From the NCBI RefSeq assembly GCF_009017415.1, contig NC_092409.1, positions 4,774,001-4,838,000 on the forward strand: a DNA stretch of 64,000 nt, read 5' to 3'. How positions within the stretch are numbered: the stretch's first letter is position 1; the number at the start of each line of letters is the position of its first letter. A program made the translations under genes and the position numbers. Below the pieces are notes generated by a model. That model searched no databases, was not told the DNA's origin, and saw only the letters and a program-made list of their open reading frames with translations. This DNA comes from Aspergillus flavus. Its lineage: Eukaryota; Ascomycota; Eurotiomycetes; Eurotiales; Aspergillaceae. Below, piece by piece: positions 24,661-36,248 of this stretch.

Positions 24661-27046
24661 CTACATCCCCGGTAATGGGGGCATCCCGCAGATACTTCCA
24701 TCGGGAAGCCAGCCATCTAGCTCCATTCCTGTTCGAGGAGGAATGGGTGGCTGGCCTTGCTGCGGGGGGTCCATTGCAACACCTTGCTGCGAAAATTCTC
24801 CGTATGGATACTGGGTTGGTACCACAGGCGAGTGGTAGCCAGCATATTGATTCATGAGAAAAACTTGCCGGTTGGCTTGATCAGCCTGCCAGATCGTGTT
24901 CGTGGCTGCTGATGCTCCATAGGCCCCATCCATAGGGTGCATAACTGCGATCTGCGGCACTTCGGCATTCATTGCAAGGGTTCCTACTGGCTGCGATGAA
25001 TCGGCCGAGCTGAACTGTGCAGTTTGCATAGGCGCCGGGCTCGCAGAGCGCTGTGGACTTGCACTCAGCGGTGGAGCGAGGCCGACTTCTGTCTGCATCT
25101 GCCGCTGCTGGAACCGGTCATACCAATTTCGAGCCTTCACCCCGACGATGTATAACCACCGGCTTGGGACCTTATACTTCATATTTCCGCTTGCCTCTGT
25201 TAGCCTTCGCGTCATGGCCTCTAAGTACATCTCCATATTGATGGATTGAGGGCTCACGAATTCGCCTAGGGCTCCTGATTTGACCGAAAAGTAAACCTTC
25301 AGAAGTGACATGACTGCTACGCCGACTCGTGTGTAAATGAGGTTGGGGAGTTTCCGCATCAAGTCCGTGTCACAACTTAGGAAGAAGTCGAGCATCTCTT
25401 GAGCTGCATTCATCCATTTGATCGTGATGTCTACGCGAATAGCGCTCAGAGGGGCCTTTGCCGGCTGGTTGCCATCCTCCGGTGCTGGAAGTGCATAATA
25501 TTGTTGCTTAATCGCATCGGGATCTCGATAGCCTTCACCAACACCGAGCTCGTAAATGGCGAGGTTGGTGAAATGGTATTCAAATGTCATGGTCACTAAC
25601 AAGAAAGAGAAACGGTCAGCCTTTAACCCGCTACCATTCCGATCTTCCAGATACCGAGGAAAATTACCTGTGAGCATGTCCGCAGAAATATTCTTTTTCC
25701 AATTCTGCATTTGGTTATCGAACCATCTCAATATGACCTGGACTCGCGATTCTGTCAGCGGAGTCGTTGAGCTGGTGTCATCAAGACCGAAGGAAGCCAT
25801 AGCTTGGTCAACGATCTTCTGCAATTCGAACCAGGTAGCCATGTGTCGATCTATCATATTGGGTGAGCGCTCCAGGTGTTTTACACATTCTTGCATCCAG
25901 TCGTTGAAGAGGAGCAAGTTGGGCCGGCGCGTTTTCATGGCAACGCTGTGTCATGTTAGCAATTGCCCGCTACGCACGTGTTCATTATCCTTACTTAGAG
26001 GCCAAATGATAACACCCCAGAATTGCTCTGGCCTGTTCCGCCATGTGTTCATCGTACGAACCACGCTTGCTCGCTTTGCGACTTGCATTATTCGGCACCT
26101 TACGTTTTGAGGCTAGCCCGATCTCCAGGGCCATGGTGGCAGCGATGTGAGTATACTGATAATTTTGCAGTTTCAACGGAGATTCTGGCGGGTAGTAAAA
26201 GACGATCATCAGGAGCAATGCCTGAACCAACTCGAATGACTTATCGCCATTGATGAAAAACCGTTCTGCGTAGAGTCGGACCAATTCGCGGTTGAGGACA
26301 GCAGCCAAACTATCATCTATAGCAATCGCAGCGGCGGCAATCACGGAAAGAAACAGCATGGGCTTCGACCGACGCAGGTGTGAGGCTGTGGTATTTGGAG
26401 GGAGCAGAACCATAGGGGCAAAAGCGGTTAGCTCGCTGATATAAAATGACACCAATTCATTGGCAAATTCCAGCGAGATTAACCCCCGATCGATAATGTC
26501 GCCGCCTGAGGGTCCTTCGAGACCATAGCAGGGTGGGATCGGCGTGGCAGATGCGAATGCATCAGAACCACTGTTCAAAGTGTTTGGGTATGAAGAAGAT
26601 GCTGGAACGCCCGGCGAGAGCTCCATGTTTCTGAAGGATCCCGAAGCACTGCTCGGGGCATCCGGCACAATGGATAAGGTTTCTTGGGGATCAGCCCCAA
26701 AGTCAGGTTCCTCTGATTCCTCGACTTCGCTACCCGAGCTTTCCGAGCTACTTTCTTCCTCGATCCGGAAGCGGTCCTTGAGAAGGGAGCGCATCTGTCG
26801 CATCTCCCTCTCCAACTGAGCAACCCGCGAATCGGTTCGCTTGCGTGGTCGTCTGCGTTGGGGTGCCACGAATACGCAGGCTCTCTTGGCTTTAGCACAT
26901 CGCAGACACTGACTGGGAGATTTGGGGTCAGGAAGGCAGCGGACCTTCAGACCTCGACATGATTCACAGGATCGGTTTAATTGCTGGGTGGGGGCCGGTT
27001 GTTGGAGTATACCCGGTTCACCAGGCGTTGAGGGAGTAGCCGACAT
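24661..27046 (-). CDS. Zn2Cys6 transcription factor (possibly War1/WarA-like)
   Basis: 754 aa from exons 27046-25995, 25945-25668 and 25595-24661. The zinc cluster is Cys27, 30, 37, 47, 50 and 57, followed by a basic stretch QRRRPRKR and a coiled-coil dimerisation helix (VAQLEREMRQMRSLL). An acidic Ser/Glu region and the fungal middle-homology region follow (LISLEFANELVSFYISELTAF..., LVQALLLMIVFYYPP). The C-terminus is Gln/Pro-rich, as in activation domains. The SCESCRGLKVRC form of the cluster and overall order recall the weak-acid regulators War1/WarA; that link is from memory and not certain. A 72-bp stretch, 25667-25596, has all marks of an intron yet keeps frame if unspliced (778 aa). 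Confidence 0.88.
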
Positions 27047-29284
27047 GGTCTGCCGGCTTTGGTGATTTCGTGAGCTAGCGTAAAAAAGGGATACCCGAAG
27101 TGTTATTGACGGAAGCGCAGCGAAAGATCTGAAAAGGTCGGCGACGATAACTGACAGAAACCGCTGAAGCTGCTAACGTGATAAAACCCCATCTCTTCAA
27201 GATGACCAGGGATAGGACATAACGATGGGGCAGTCAAGGTTATTGAAGAAGCGATGATAGCGGCACCCTGGCCGTCACAGTCCAAACCACGCGATGGACC
27301 AGTGGCTCCATCTAACGGCCTAGGAGTTGTATTTCCGCACCCCGAAAAGGGGAACGCCGAGTAAGCTGCAGAACGACTAAATCCAACACGTTTTCTCACC
27401 CGCTCGTGCATCCAAGCCGTACAGACACACCGGTAAGCTTCCAATTGGAAATCCCAGTGGCACCGATCCCTTGCACTGCAGAAGTTGTCACCCATGCTAA
27501 AGAAGGATTCGGTGTTGACATGGATTGCACGCGAAGTTCGTAGTGGGCCTTGAACAAGCCCCAATCATGTGATCTTCTAGCCACCAAGTGGGATCGAAAT
27601 CTTTTTTTTTAAAGTTTCCGCTGGGTCACACACACGAGAGGATAAAAAACCCATAACGGTTTTATTTTAAAACTGGGGCCGTTTTCTGAAGTACGTACAA
27701 GAAAGCAATTAGGCAGCGTGTAGCAATTGCTTGGTCTACACTCTATGCAATGTAAAATATTACTCTTCTGTTATCCGCACATTGTCCTCCGTTCCCATGA
27801 TCAGACCCTGAAAAAGAGCAACGAGCAAAAAAAAGAGAAAGTAAAACAGGGTATACTCCACCAGCGGAATCAAATTAATAAGAGCGCGGAATATATGAAG
27901 CACTCCTCCTACTCCTAGTTCGATTCCCAGGACTCGGGGAAGGTCCACGAAAGTGGGAAAATCAGATACGGACCTAAATATTCCCAAACGAAAGACGATC
28001 ACGGATGCGTGATCGCAGACTAAAACCTGGCGAATCACGACGATCGAGTCCCCGCAACGCTACGGGACCCTGACCAATCACGACGGCCAGTCTTGGCATT
28101 GACAGCCCTGTATATCCATTACTGAGTTGGGTAATTTTTAAGATCCTCCACCTGGAATTTTGGCGGATGTCGGCCCTGCCATGACGGAAATTCCCCAATC
28201 GATCCCTAGTACAACTGACCACTTTGTCTGTAATGATGATCGACCCTGTTGCATTGGTTGAGATCCTGACATCCTGTACTAGTCTTAAACCTAAGTTAAC
28301 TAAAAGCCCCCTCTCCATTGTTTCCCCCCCGGCATTGATGATGTTGCCTCCGTAGCGAACTGTTTCACCATCTACGATATTAGGTTAGATGGGCGACTTC
28401 CGACTACTGTAGAACTGAGTTCTCCGTGATTCTTCCGCCCTCTAGGCCTGATGGGGAAGGTCCCTATCGAGTCATTCTCTTCATTGCCTCCTCTCAGACT
28501 AGCGTTCTGACTATGATATCCTGGTTCCTCAACGCTTGATAGACCGGCATACTGTGTCGGGTAACCATCCAGTCTTCCCCCTTCAAGTACTCCAATTTAC
28601 CTCCGCAACACGTGGACTACCAGCAAGGTAAGGCCCCTGCAGGCATCCCTTGCTGGCCAATCTATTTCGGCAAGGATCCGACGCACTGCCTGCTCAACGG
28701 TTTCTCATTGATTGTCCTGGCTGCAGTTGCTATATTAAGTCTACGCGGGGCCGTGAGGTTGGTGTTCGATCACTCGCAAGATTTGGGGTAAGGGGGGGGG
28801 GGGTTAAATCGAATTGTACTTTTTTTCATTTTGATATTCCGAACATCTGATTCCCATAGCAACATGAACCTATTCAGGCTTTTTTTTCCCTTGTAGACAT
28901 TGACCCCATATCATCCTTACCTAGGTTTCCTCCAAACAGAAACAAGTAAGCGTACAAGTACCACCCGTCACCCGGCGAATGCTGTCTAGTGACGACAACG
29001 AGCAAAAATCACAAAACTATACAAAAAAAAAACTCAACCCAATTCCCTGCGCCGATTGCTGGCCCAACACGCTAAGCAAGAAGACAATGCAACCCGCGGA
29101 ACAAAAGCAGTAATTAAGACACGGTTGCTCAGAAGCTAAAGTATGATGCTCAAGCCATGGGGTGGTAATACATATTGACCGAAATCCAAAGTGTACATTG
29201 TTCATATCTCTCCACCCAAAAGAAAAGTTATTCAAAGCTGTACAAATGTGAAAGGAGGTTAAAAGAAGGGAAAACAGGCAAACC
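27047..29284. other. Intergenic
   Basis: 2.2 kb between the regulator start and the stop of the RG-rich protein gene. A 153-codon frame on minus (27564-27103) lies just upstream of the regulator, has no domain and is probably leader sequence. A run of 12 G lies at 28792-28803. Nothing else was recognised. Confidence 0.5.
28792..28803 (+). repeat. Poly-G run (12 G)
   Basis: Twelve consecutive G directly after GGGGTAA, in non-coding DNA. Prone to sequencing length error. Confidence 0.8.
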
Positions 29285-31519
29285 TCATGCAGGCCGTGTA
29301 TGGCCTGGGGGAGGCAGTCCAGCAGCCGCCGCTCCATACGGGAAGTAAAGCTCGGGGTATGGAGTGCGGTAGGGTTGGGGCGGCGGTGGCGGCTGGAGAC
29401 CGTGAGGACCATGGGGAGCCGGAGGGAAGGATGCTACAGCCCGGGGATCGATGGGTGCATACGGCGCCATTGACCGCGCTGGAGGCATTGGTGCCAGTTG
29501 AGGGTGTGGACCGGGAGGGCCGGGCGCCAGCGCACCCGGCCCAGGGATTCCGGGTGCTGGTGCAAGACCGTCGGCTCTCGTGGGTCCCCCAAAAACTGGG
29601 CTATCCGATTTCTTCTTTTTCCCTACAGTCTTTGGAGGCTCGGCTGCCTTTCTGGCAGCTTCAGCCGCCCGATCGGCCTCAATCTGAGCTTTAGAACGTT
29701 TCGGGTTACGGGTCCGGCCCTCCCGGTTGAACCGGGCCCAGTGATTAAGCATGGCCTCTGTCCGCTTTGGATTCTTGGAGTTGGCGATCTTCTCGCGGCG
29801 AGCCTTTTCAGCTGGGTCAAGTAATTCGTCCTGGGCAACCCCTGCCTGAGTGCTGACAGGAGTCGCAGTTGCTGAATCTCCGCGGGGCGCCGGTTCAATT
29901 GGCGCCAACTGAGCCGTTGCAGGACGTGATTGTAACGGCCCAGCGGACGCTGCAACCTCACGGCCGTGGCCACGGCCAAACGATCGAACTGGCGCCACGG
30001 GCGCCACAGGCTGCGGAGCCTCAGAACCCGCACGAGACATTCCTCGTGCAGCTCCCCGCCCACGACCCCGGCCCCGGCCACGAAAAGAGCCTCGTGATGG
30101 GGCCGGAGACCCTGCGGGTTGAGTATCCAGCTCCCCAGCACGACGGGTGCGAGTGCGCCGCTTGGCAAATGGCTCTTCCTCTATGGGCGCTGGTGAACCG
30201 TTTAGTGCCTCGTCGGTCTCGTTGGCTTTGTTCGCCGCTTCCAACTCTGCGGCCTTGCGCTTGCGGGTTGCCTTACCGACGAACTCCTCTCGCGGAGGGT
30301 TCTGGAATTTGGGAACATGCTCAACGCCGAATTTCATAATTGTTGGCCAGCCGTCAGGATTAGGGTTGTTCGGGCCAGCTTTGGCAGTCATCTTTCTGAA
30401 CTGAGCTGGCGTAGGCTTGAATCCACCTTGAACGAAGGGGTTCTGGTTGCGAACTTTATCTTCTTTCGTTTCATGCTTGTAGCCATAGAGCATCGCCTCT
30501 TTCTTGTCTTCATAGACCTCGGGCCTTTCGAGCTTCCGTGGATCGCTGGTTGGCTTTACATTTTGTCGGGTTGCGTGTTTGCAGAGCTTTTCGATGGCCA
30601 AGTACTCGTCTTGCCATACTTTCAGAACATTGGCGATGTTTTCGGTTATGGCGTAAAGCTCATCGCTTGAGCGTAGTTCTGGATCACGAAGTTGGACTAA
30701 GAAATTTTCCAGAGGCGAAATTTCAAGGAATTCTCCTCTAGAACTCTTAGAACTTTTGTAAGGTTCTGGGCGTACTAGTAATTCAGATGTGTCACGTTTC
30801 TTGACACGTTTGGGGTCATCGAAGACTTTCATCCAGGTTCCACTGATGTTGGTCGATGTTTCTTCAAAACCTCCGGAAAACTTGCTGATTTCATGGAGGT
30901 TCCAGAGGTTATGAATGCGTTTGTCTAAGGACACTGAGTCCTCTTGGCGAGAGAACTCATGGAGTTGGTTGAAAAGAGCAAGATCTGACTCGCCTTCATG
31001 GCCTTCCCCGTCACCTTCGGCTTCAGGACCGTCAATGTCGTTCTGGTCATTTTCGTTGTCGAAACCTTCCATGGCTTCACCACCTTCATGCCCACTATCA
31101 TCACCGGCTTCCATTAGACCATCTTCTTCGGCCTCTGGAGCCTCGTCTGCTTCTGACGCAGGAGCTGTGAGTACAGTGTCATCCCCATGCTGTTCATCCA
31201 CGTCATATGTCTCTTCTTTCTCTTCATCAGCGACGCCATCATACAAAGAGAATTTGGCAATGTGCGGATGCATCATAGCAATGTGTTCTTCAAGAGCCTC
31301 ATTTTGAGAATATGGATCGTCATCCGAGGACTCGAAGAATTTCCCACACCATGCGCACTTGGCTCTAGGAGTGGTCATGGGTGAAGGGGATGGTGAGTGA
31401 GTAGATGTAGAATGGGCATGGAGTGGTTCGGAGAATTGTCGGCGCAGCTGCGAGTCGTGGCTGGCCATGTCCGAAGTATGGCTGTCCATGTCAACGTCGC
31501 TTTGAGCGACAGGAGCCAT
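29285..31519 (-). CDS. 744-aa RG-rich protein with an atypical N-terminal C2H2 motif, function unknown
   Basis: Single-exon gene, not assigned to a characterised family. The N-terminal motif Cys55-x2-Cys58 ... His79-x4-His84 resembles a C2H2 finger with a long loop. An acidic Glu/Asp-rich stretch (about 95-175) follows. A predicted helical domain (about 190-400: RIHNLWNLHEISKFSGGFEE, PLENFLVQLRDPELRSSDEL, KVWQDEYLAIEKLCKHAT) contains the best candidates for a conserved fold. Then come a bipartite basic region (KATRKRKAAELE, KRRTRTRRAGEL), an RG repeat (SFRGRGRGRGRGAARGMSRAG), a helix with LNHWARFNREGRTRNPKRSK, and a Pro-rich tail. Composition suggests a nuclear DNA- or RNA-associated protein; this is inference. 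The RG tract is a likely arginine-methylation target. Confidence 0.85.
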   Translation of the reverse strand: MAPVAQSDVDMDSHTSDMASHDSQLRRQFSEPLHAHSTSTHSPSPSPMTTPRAKCAWCGKFFESSDDDPYSQNEALEEHIAMMHPHIAKFSLYDGVADEEKEETYDVDEQHGDDTVLTAPASEADEAPEAEEDGLMEAGDDSGHEGGEAMEGFDNENDQNDIDGPEAEGDGEGHEGESDLALFNQLHEFSRQEDSVSLDKRIHNLWNLHEISKFSGGFEETSTNISGTWMKVFDDPKRVKKRDTSELLVRPEPYKSSKSSRGEFLEISPLENFLVQLRDPELRSSDELYAITENIANVLKVWQDEYLAIEKLCKHATRQNVKPTSDPRKLERPEVYEDKKEAMLYGYKHETKEDKVRNQNPFVQGGFKPTPAQFRKMTAKAGPNNPNPDGWPTIMKFGVEHVPKFQNPPREEFVGKATRKRKAAELEAANKANETDEALNGSPAPIEEEPFAKRRTRTRRAGELDTQPAGSPAPSRGSFRGRGRGRGRGAARGMSRAGSEAPQPVAPVAPVRSFGRGHGREVAASAGPLQSRPATAQLAPIEPAPRGDSATATPVSTQAGVAQDELLDPAEKARREKIANSKNPKRTEAMLNHWARFNREGRTRNPKRSKAQIEADRAAEAARKAAEPPKTVGKKKKSDSPVFGGPTRADGLAPAPGIPGPGALAPGPPGPHPQLAPMPPARSMAPYAPIDPRAVASFPPAPHGPHGLQPPPPPQPYRTPYPELYFPYGAAAAGLPPPGHTRPA

Positions 31520-33877
31520 GGCTTAAATAAAATGACTTGAAAAACTCGATTCCGAGTAAAATATTAAAGAAACAAGATGTAAAATCGGTATCAACGATGA
31601 GAGTTGATGCAATTTTCACTCTTCAGGAGACCCGAGAATGGGGCCTAGGTATACCGTGTTAGTAGAACTTGGTTTGAAAAAGTTCGCTTCTGGTGCCAAG
31701 ACACCCGGAGTACGTGCGGCGCAGCGCAATCTTGAACAACAGAGGGCAGCATGTGCAATGGTAGAGGAGGAAAAGAAAACCACGTGTGGTAGGTTAAAAA
31801 ACATACAGGTGGGCCGCTAGAAGAAAAGCGACCTTTCAACAGGGAAAATAAGAGTGGTAAAAACTGAGTAAAGGTTCGAAGTAGGTACTTCTGGTGGCCA
31901 GACTAGAGTATTGCCGGCCAAATACGCGGAATGTAACATACCTTTCGAACTGAAGAAGTAAAGAAGCCGTATGTAGAAAATACGGACAGAAATAATAAGG
32001 GGTGTGGGGATTGCGTGTGGTGTTGGACAAGTTGACGACGAAGAGATTGTTTGGGTCTACAGTAGCTTGCAAGTCTGCGGGTTGGTCGCGAACGGCTGCC
32101 AGGGATAGTAGTAAATTGAAGTCGTAGTCTTGCCTTCTTGAAAGGGAAAAGTCGAACGCCGAGCCGGTAGGCAGAGTAGACTCGGTATAGTGCCAACCAC
32201 GCGCAAGGCAGAACAAAAAGGATGCCGGAAAAGATAAGGTGTAGAGTTGATGATGAAGGACAAATTGGCGACTTCGGAGTAGTGTAGTAATTTTAGATGT
32301 CCGCAAAGTAGAACTTTGTCGCGGTAAGGAATTCGGGCGGGTATGCAGAAAAATAAAATGAGGGAAAAAAAAAAGACTATGCTCTGAACCACGGGCGAAA
32401 CCGAAATAACCAAAGGGTCTCCGAGCGTGACAAAGCACAAGTCAAGACGTGATAGAAGGGGAAATTGGAAGCCTTTAGAGAAATCCTCTGCCGGTAACAT
32501 GCAGCATGAGGCTGTCGAAGTGGTAAATCTTGAGCGAATAAGCAAGTTTTGCTTCCAATTACGCTCGTGAAAGAGAAGAAAAGCGACGGGTACAGTAGAG
32601 GACAAAGCGCAGATGATCAGTGATGAAGAAGAGATTGAAGTAATAGACGGTGGAACAAGCTGTTTAGAGTAAACGTTCCTGGATGGAAGGACGTTGTACA
32701 GGCCAAGATGGAGTAGTTGTTGTCAAGTAGTAGTAGAGGAAGTATGAACGTCTGACGAGAGGTTGGTAGACAGACGGAAGAAGAGAAATGGGAAGAGACA
32801 AGAGAACTTGACGCGCACAGAGGGGGATATCGAGGGAAAACACAAAGGATAACAGTGGGAGAGGATATAGTATTCAAGTAGGAGGAAAGGAAGAGATGCC
32901 GCGTAGTGTTGTAGTGAAAGATGGCAGATGAAAAAAATGACCCTACTAACAGCCCGACAGCAACAAACCTCTTCTCTGTATACAATAGGAGGTAAGGTAG
33001 TGAATTTACTATTAGTACCATACGGTATGCGTGGTACGGAAATTAATTACCTACCTAACCTGACCTGGTCAAAGCATCGACGGGCATGGTTAAGCCTGAA
33101 GGCCCTATTTTACTCCAGTACGGTAGTGCCATATTTCATACCTTATTTTACCTGGCCGGACCCACCGTGGGAAAGTCGATTATGATGGGCCTCCGGAAAA
33201 AAATCGCCTCCGGACAGATCTTCCGCCTAGCCGCATTACATAGTGCTATTCAACCAATCCGAGCCACTGTATAGTTGTCTTGTTACCTGTCTGTAATTTA
33301 ATGTATGGGCACAGGTCCCAATCTGGCTTTTCCTTTGAAAGTACTGTACACGTACCTCAGCTGTCTCTCGAACAAGAGAAAACCAACATCCCGATGGTCA
33401 ATCCTAGTTGTTTGGTATCTTCCACCTGATTCTAAGGGCCATCGGGGTCTCACAAAGAATAAAGATAATATCATTGGAGGCTATCAATAGCTCCCTGTAT
33501 CAATGGACGTTTCACAGACCCTGCCAATTATTATCTGCCCTGCAATGTTTCTCAATGGACAGCGAAAGGCTGTAATTCTATTCGGTTCTGTAATCTATGA
33601 TACTGAGCTTTGACATCATATCTGCATTCGGTAATCACAACATAAGTTACTCCATAATTCGACCTCTACTTCTTGACTTAGGATTTATAGCATATTCAAC
33701 TCAATAAAAATAAAATTCATGCTCATTGATTGGAAGAGATGCTGAGTAGTGCTGATGTCAAAAAACTGCAAGTTACATACGCAATCCACAGGCGAGCAGT
33801 GGAAATTACTCATAGGAAAATGCAGTATCTCGGTGCGTCGTTACTGTATTCATATGTACAAAACATCATGTGGTCCA
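31520..33877. promoter_or_regulatory. Long pyrimidine-rich upstream region of the RG-rich protein gene
   Basis: 2.36 kb. From about 31640 to 32990 the minus strand (sense of the gene downstream) is strongly CT-rich, with several Ser/Phe/Leu-rich open frames of 100-200 codons. They overlap in different frames and show no domains, so they are a composition effect. It probably contains a long leader and promoter. The rest to 33877 shows no gene. Confidence 0.5.
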
Positions 33878-34435
33878 TTAATGGTTTTTCTCTCCAACAT
33901 CCAGTGCAACCAGAAATCGACTAACACAGTTATAAGCTGCTGCGGTAGCAGTGATCTCCACAACCTCTCGATCATTGTAAAGTCCTTTCAATTCTTGAAA
34001 CACATCCTCGGGCACAGTAACAGTTTTTGTCATGGCGTCAGTATACTTCAGCACCGCTGCCTCCTCGGGACTTAGCACCTTCTCTTGTACTTTCTGGGGG
34101 ATATCAGCCTGAGCATCACGAACGACCTCCACCGCTTCTGCACTACATCCACCCTCCATGAGCAAGGGTGAGTGTTGATCCCATTCGAACCAGGCTCCGT
34201 TGATCACAGCGATGCGGCAGATGATCAGTTCACGAATAGCTTGGGAGAGGCTAGTGCGGGTTCGGATAGCCCCAATGAACGAATTCCACCCATCGGCAAC
34301 TGGGAATGAATGCAAAAGGGCGAGATCGAGAGGTATTAAGCCCTTTTCACCGCGTCGGGTCTGCACCCGATTGAGGATATCTGCCTCTTCGGGAGTAGTA
34401 GTAGGGGGCGGGTTGGGGACATATGGAAGACGCAT
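33878..34435 (-). CDS. Carboxymuconolactone decarboxylase (CMD)/AhpD-like protein
   Basis: 185 aa, single exon, full length for fungal CMD-fold proteins. Recognisable blocks are LLHSFPVADGWNSFIGAIRT, RELIICRIAVINGAWFEWDQ with following His (the ExxxH signature of the family), and TDAMTKTVTVPEDVFQELK...VEITATAAAYNCVSRFLVAL. It lacks the CxxC pair of true AhpD peroxidase reductases, so a redox role is unlikely. CMD-fold enzymes include decarboxylases, and related proteins occur in secondary metabolism and aromatic degradation. No pathway neighbours lie beside it. No signal peptide; presumably cytosolic. Confidence 0.9.
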   Translation of the reverse strand: MRLPYVPNPPPTTTPEEADILNRVQTRRGEKGLIPLDLALLHSFPVADGWNSFIGAIRTRTSLSQAIRELIICRIAVINGAWFEWDQHSPLLMEGGCSAEAVEVVRDAQADIPQKVQEKVLSPEEAAVLKYTDAMTKTVTVPEDVFQELKGLYNDREVVEITATAAAYNCVSRFLVALDVGEKNH

Positions 34436-36248
34436 GTCGAAAAGAATTCTACTTAGTAGCTGTAGTTCTTCGGGCTACTAAGGATAGGGAAGCGGAAGAT
34501 GGTTGTCTTGTTTGACTATCGAAAAGTGAGTTTGGATTAATCAACTAATCTAGAATGGGTATACTAACCTTCTCTGACGAATAGAAGCGGTGCCCTTGAC
34601 CAAGACAATATACGGGGATTATGTTCAAAGAAAAAAAAGGTCTTTAATTTTGTCAAAGGCTAAGGCAAATGGGAAGATACCACAATTTATGCCGAGTCAT
34701 TTATCGTCTGGTCGTACCCCACGAGTCGCGGAAAAGTACGCGGGATGGAAGCCGCAGCCGCGGGTTGAACTATAAAGTCTCCCCGCAGACAGCTCCTTCG
34801 GTTATCAACAGCTGCCGGATACGACTTTTACGTGATCATAAATTAACTTACTCGTAACAAACCAGGCTAAGATCTTCTCTATCACCTAAATTCCTAGCAA
34901 GGGGCTCCGTGTCTACTAAAAGAAAGCCATGCTGCTAGGATGATGATTGCATTATATATAATGTTTGCTACGCTTCGCTTCGCTGCGCAATCAATCCGGA
35001 ACGAGGGGTACATACAAAGTAGCTGCTATAGTTCTATTGAGCACAGGAGCAAAGTTCTCTTAGAATCTTTTATGGTCATTGTCAGCTCATGAAATGAAGA
35101 CAACTTTTTAGTTTAAATGAAGCTCAAGGATATATCCACCAATATATATGCTAACCAACGTCTTGCCAAAAATACTGGTAATGGCACTTACATGATGTGC
35201 TAATATTGTACAGCGAGGAATGACCTCTGGATTCCTGTCAATAGTTTGGCAATTTGGGGTTGATATGGACGAATGCTAGTTTTGTGACAGTCTGATATAC
35301 TCCTCGATTATAGTCATTCACTTTTGTCGATTAATCTCAAATTGCTCACGAGTCTATTGCTCCGATAGTAGCATACTTTCTACTCGCGAAAATCGGTGTA
35401 CTTCTCATCTGAGCCATGTGGCTTCAAGATAGTGACAGGGTGAGTATCTTGTTAAATCCCAGATAAATGCGACTTCACAAGGATTCAGTTATGGGGAAGT
35501 TGTCGAGGCAATTATGAATACACGACCTAGGATATTTGCTTGTTTGTGGTTCACCAGACTACAGGATATACTATAACGAGTTCTGTGACTTTAAATGAGG
35601 TCTACTTTGATACATATACTCAAAGAAACGTTCTCAATTGTTTGTCTGACCGTATGGGAAGATGGGGCGTTCGAACTCGTACGTGGTTGAGCCTACTACT
35701 AAAAGCACTATCAGGGGGTGCAATGAATTCAGCCGTCTTACTGGCGTGATATCAGAATTATATGAAATCTGTCTACTCTCAAGATTGTACTCTAATGTAG
35801 TCAGGTCCTATATGACTCTCGTTCTCTATAGGTCACATTATCATACCGACCACTTTCACCGAGGAACTATGGCCAGCGGCGATGCCATCATGCGGTATGG
35901 TTACTATGATGAAATATTGCTTAAGACACTTGACCCGAAACGGTCACCAGCGACCAATGTGAAGTGACTGTGAAGCGTAAATAAACAAAGATAAACTGCA
36001 TGTTCCACAGGAGTGACAGGAAGATTTATTATGATATGCATTTGCTATGCAACCGAGTCTAACTGTATTTACAGTGGACGCTAACGCTTCTTGGCACAGG
36101 TCATCAGGTCTCCACCGCCCAAAACACTGAATTCCCTCAGGGAGCATACGCTAGATTACTTAGTCCAACTCCATACAGTCTCCGCTCTCCAATTCTCAAC
36201 TGATGGTAAACACTCACTCGTAGTGAGAACGAGAATTAGCGACACAAG
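34436..36248. other. Divergent intergenic region (CMD / MTC1)
   Basis: 1.8 kb between divergent starts. It has AT-rich segments, a small CGCTTCGCTTCGCTGCG near-tandem tract around 34973-34988, and a hairpin at 36213-36227 just before MTC1. No gene recognised. Confidence 0.5.
36213..36227 (+). repeat. Perfect 6-bp inverted repeat in the MTC1 leader
   Basis: CTCACT-CGT-AGTGAG, a stem of 6 bp and loop of 3 nt, ending 21 nt before the ATG at 36249. It could be a DNA-binding site or an RNA hairpin in the 5' leader; it could also be chance. Confidence 0.4.

Noticed and set aside
27103..27564. 153-codon frame on minus upstream of the regulator
   Set aside because: No domain, no splice link to the regulator frame, and leader-like position.
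31836..33021. Several 100-200 codon frames on minus
   Set aside because: They overlap each other in different frames and consist of Ser, Phe, Leu and Arg from a pyrimidine-rich tract; a composition effect.
34966..34992. CGCTTCGCTTCGCTGCG as a possible mobile-element end
   Set aside because: Too short, no inverted partner or target duplication found.
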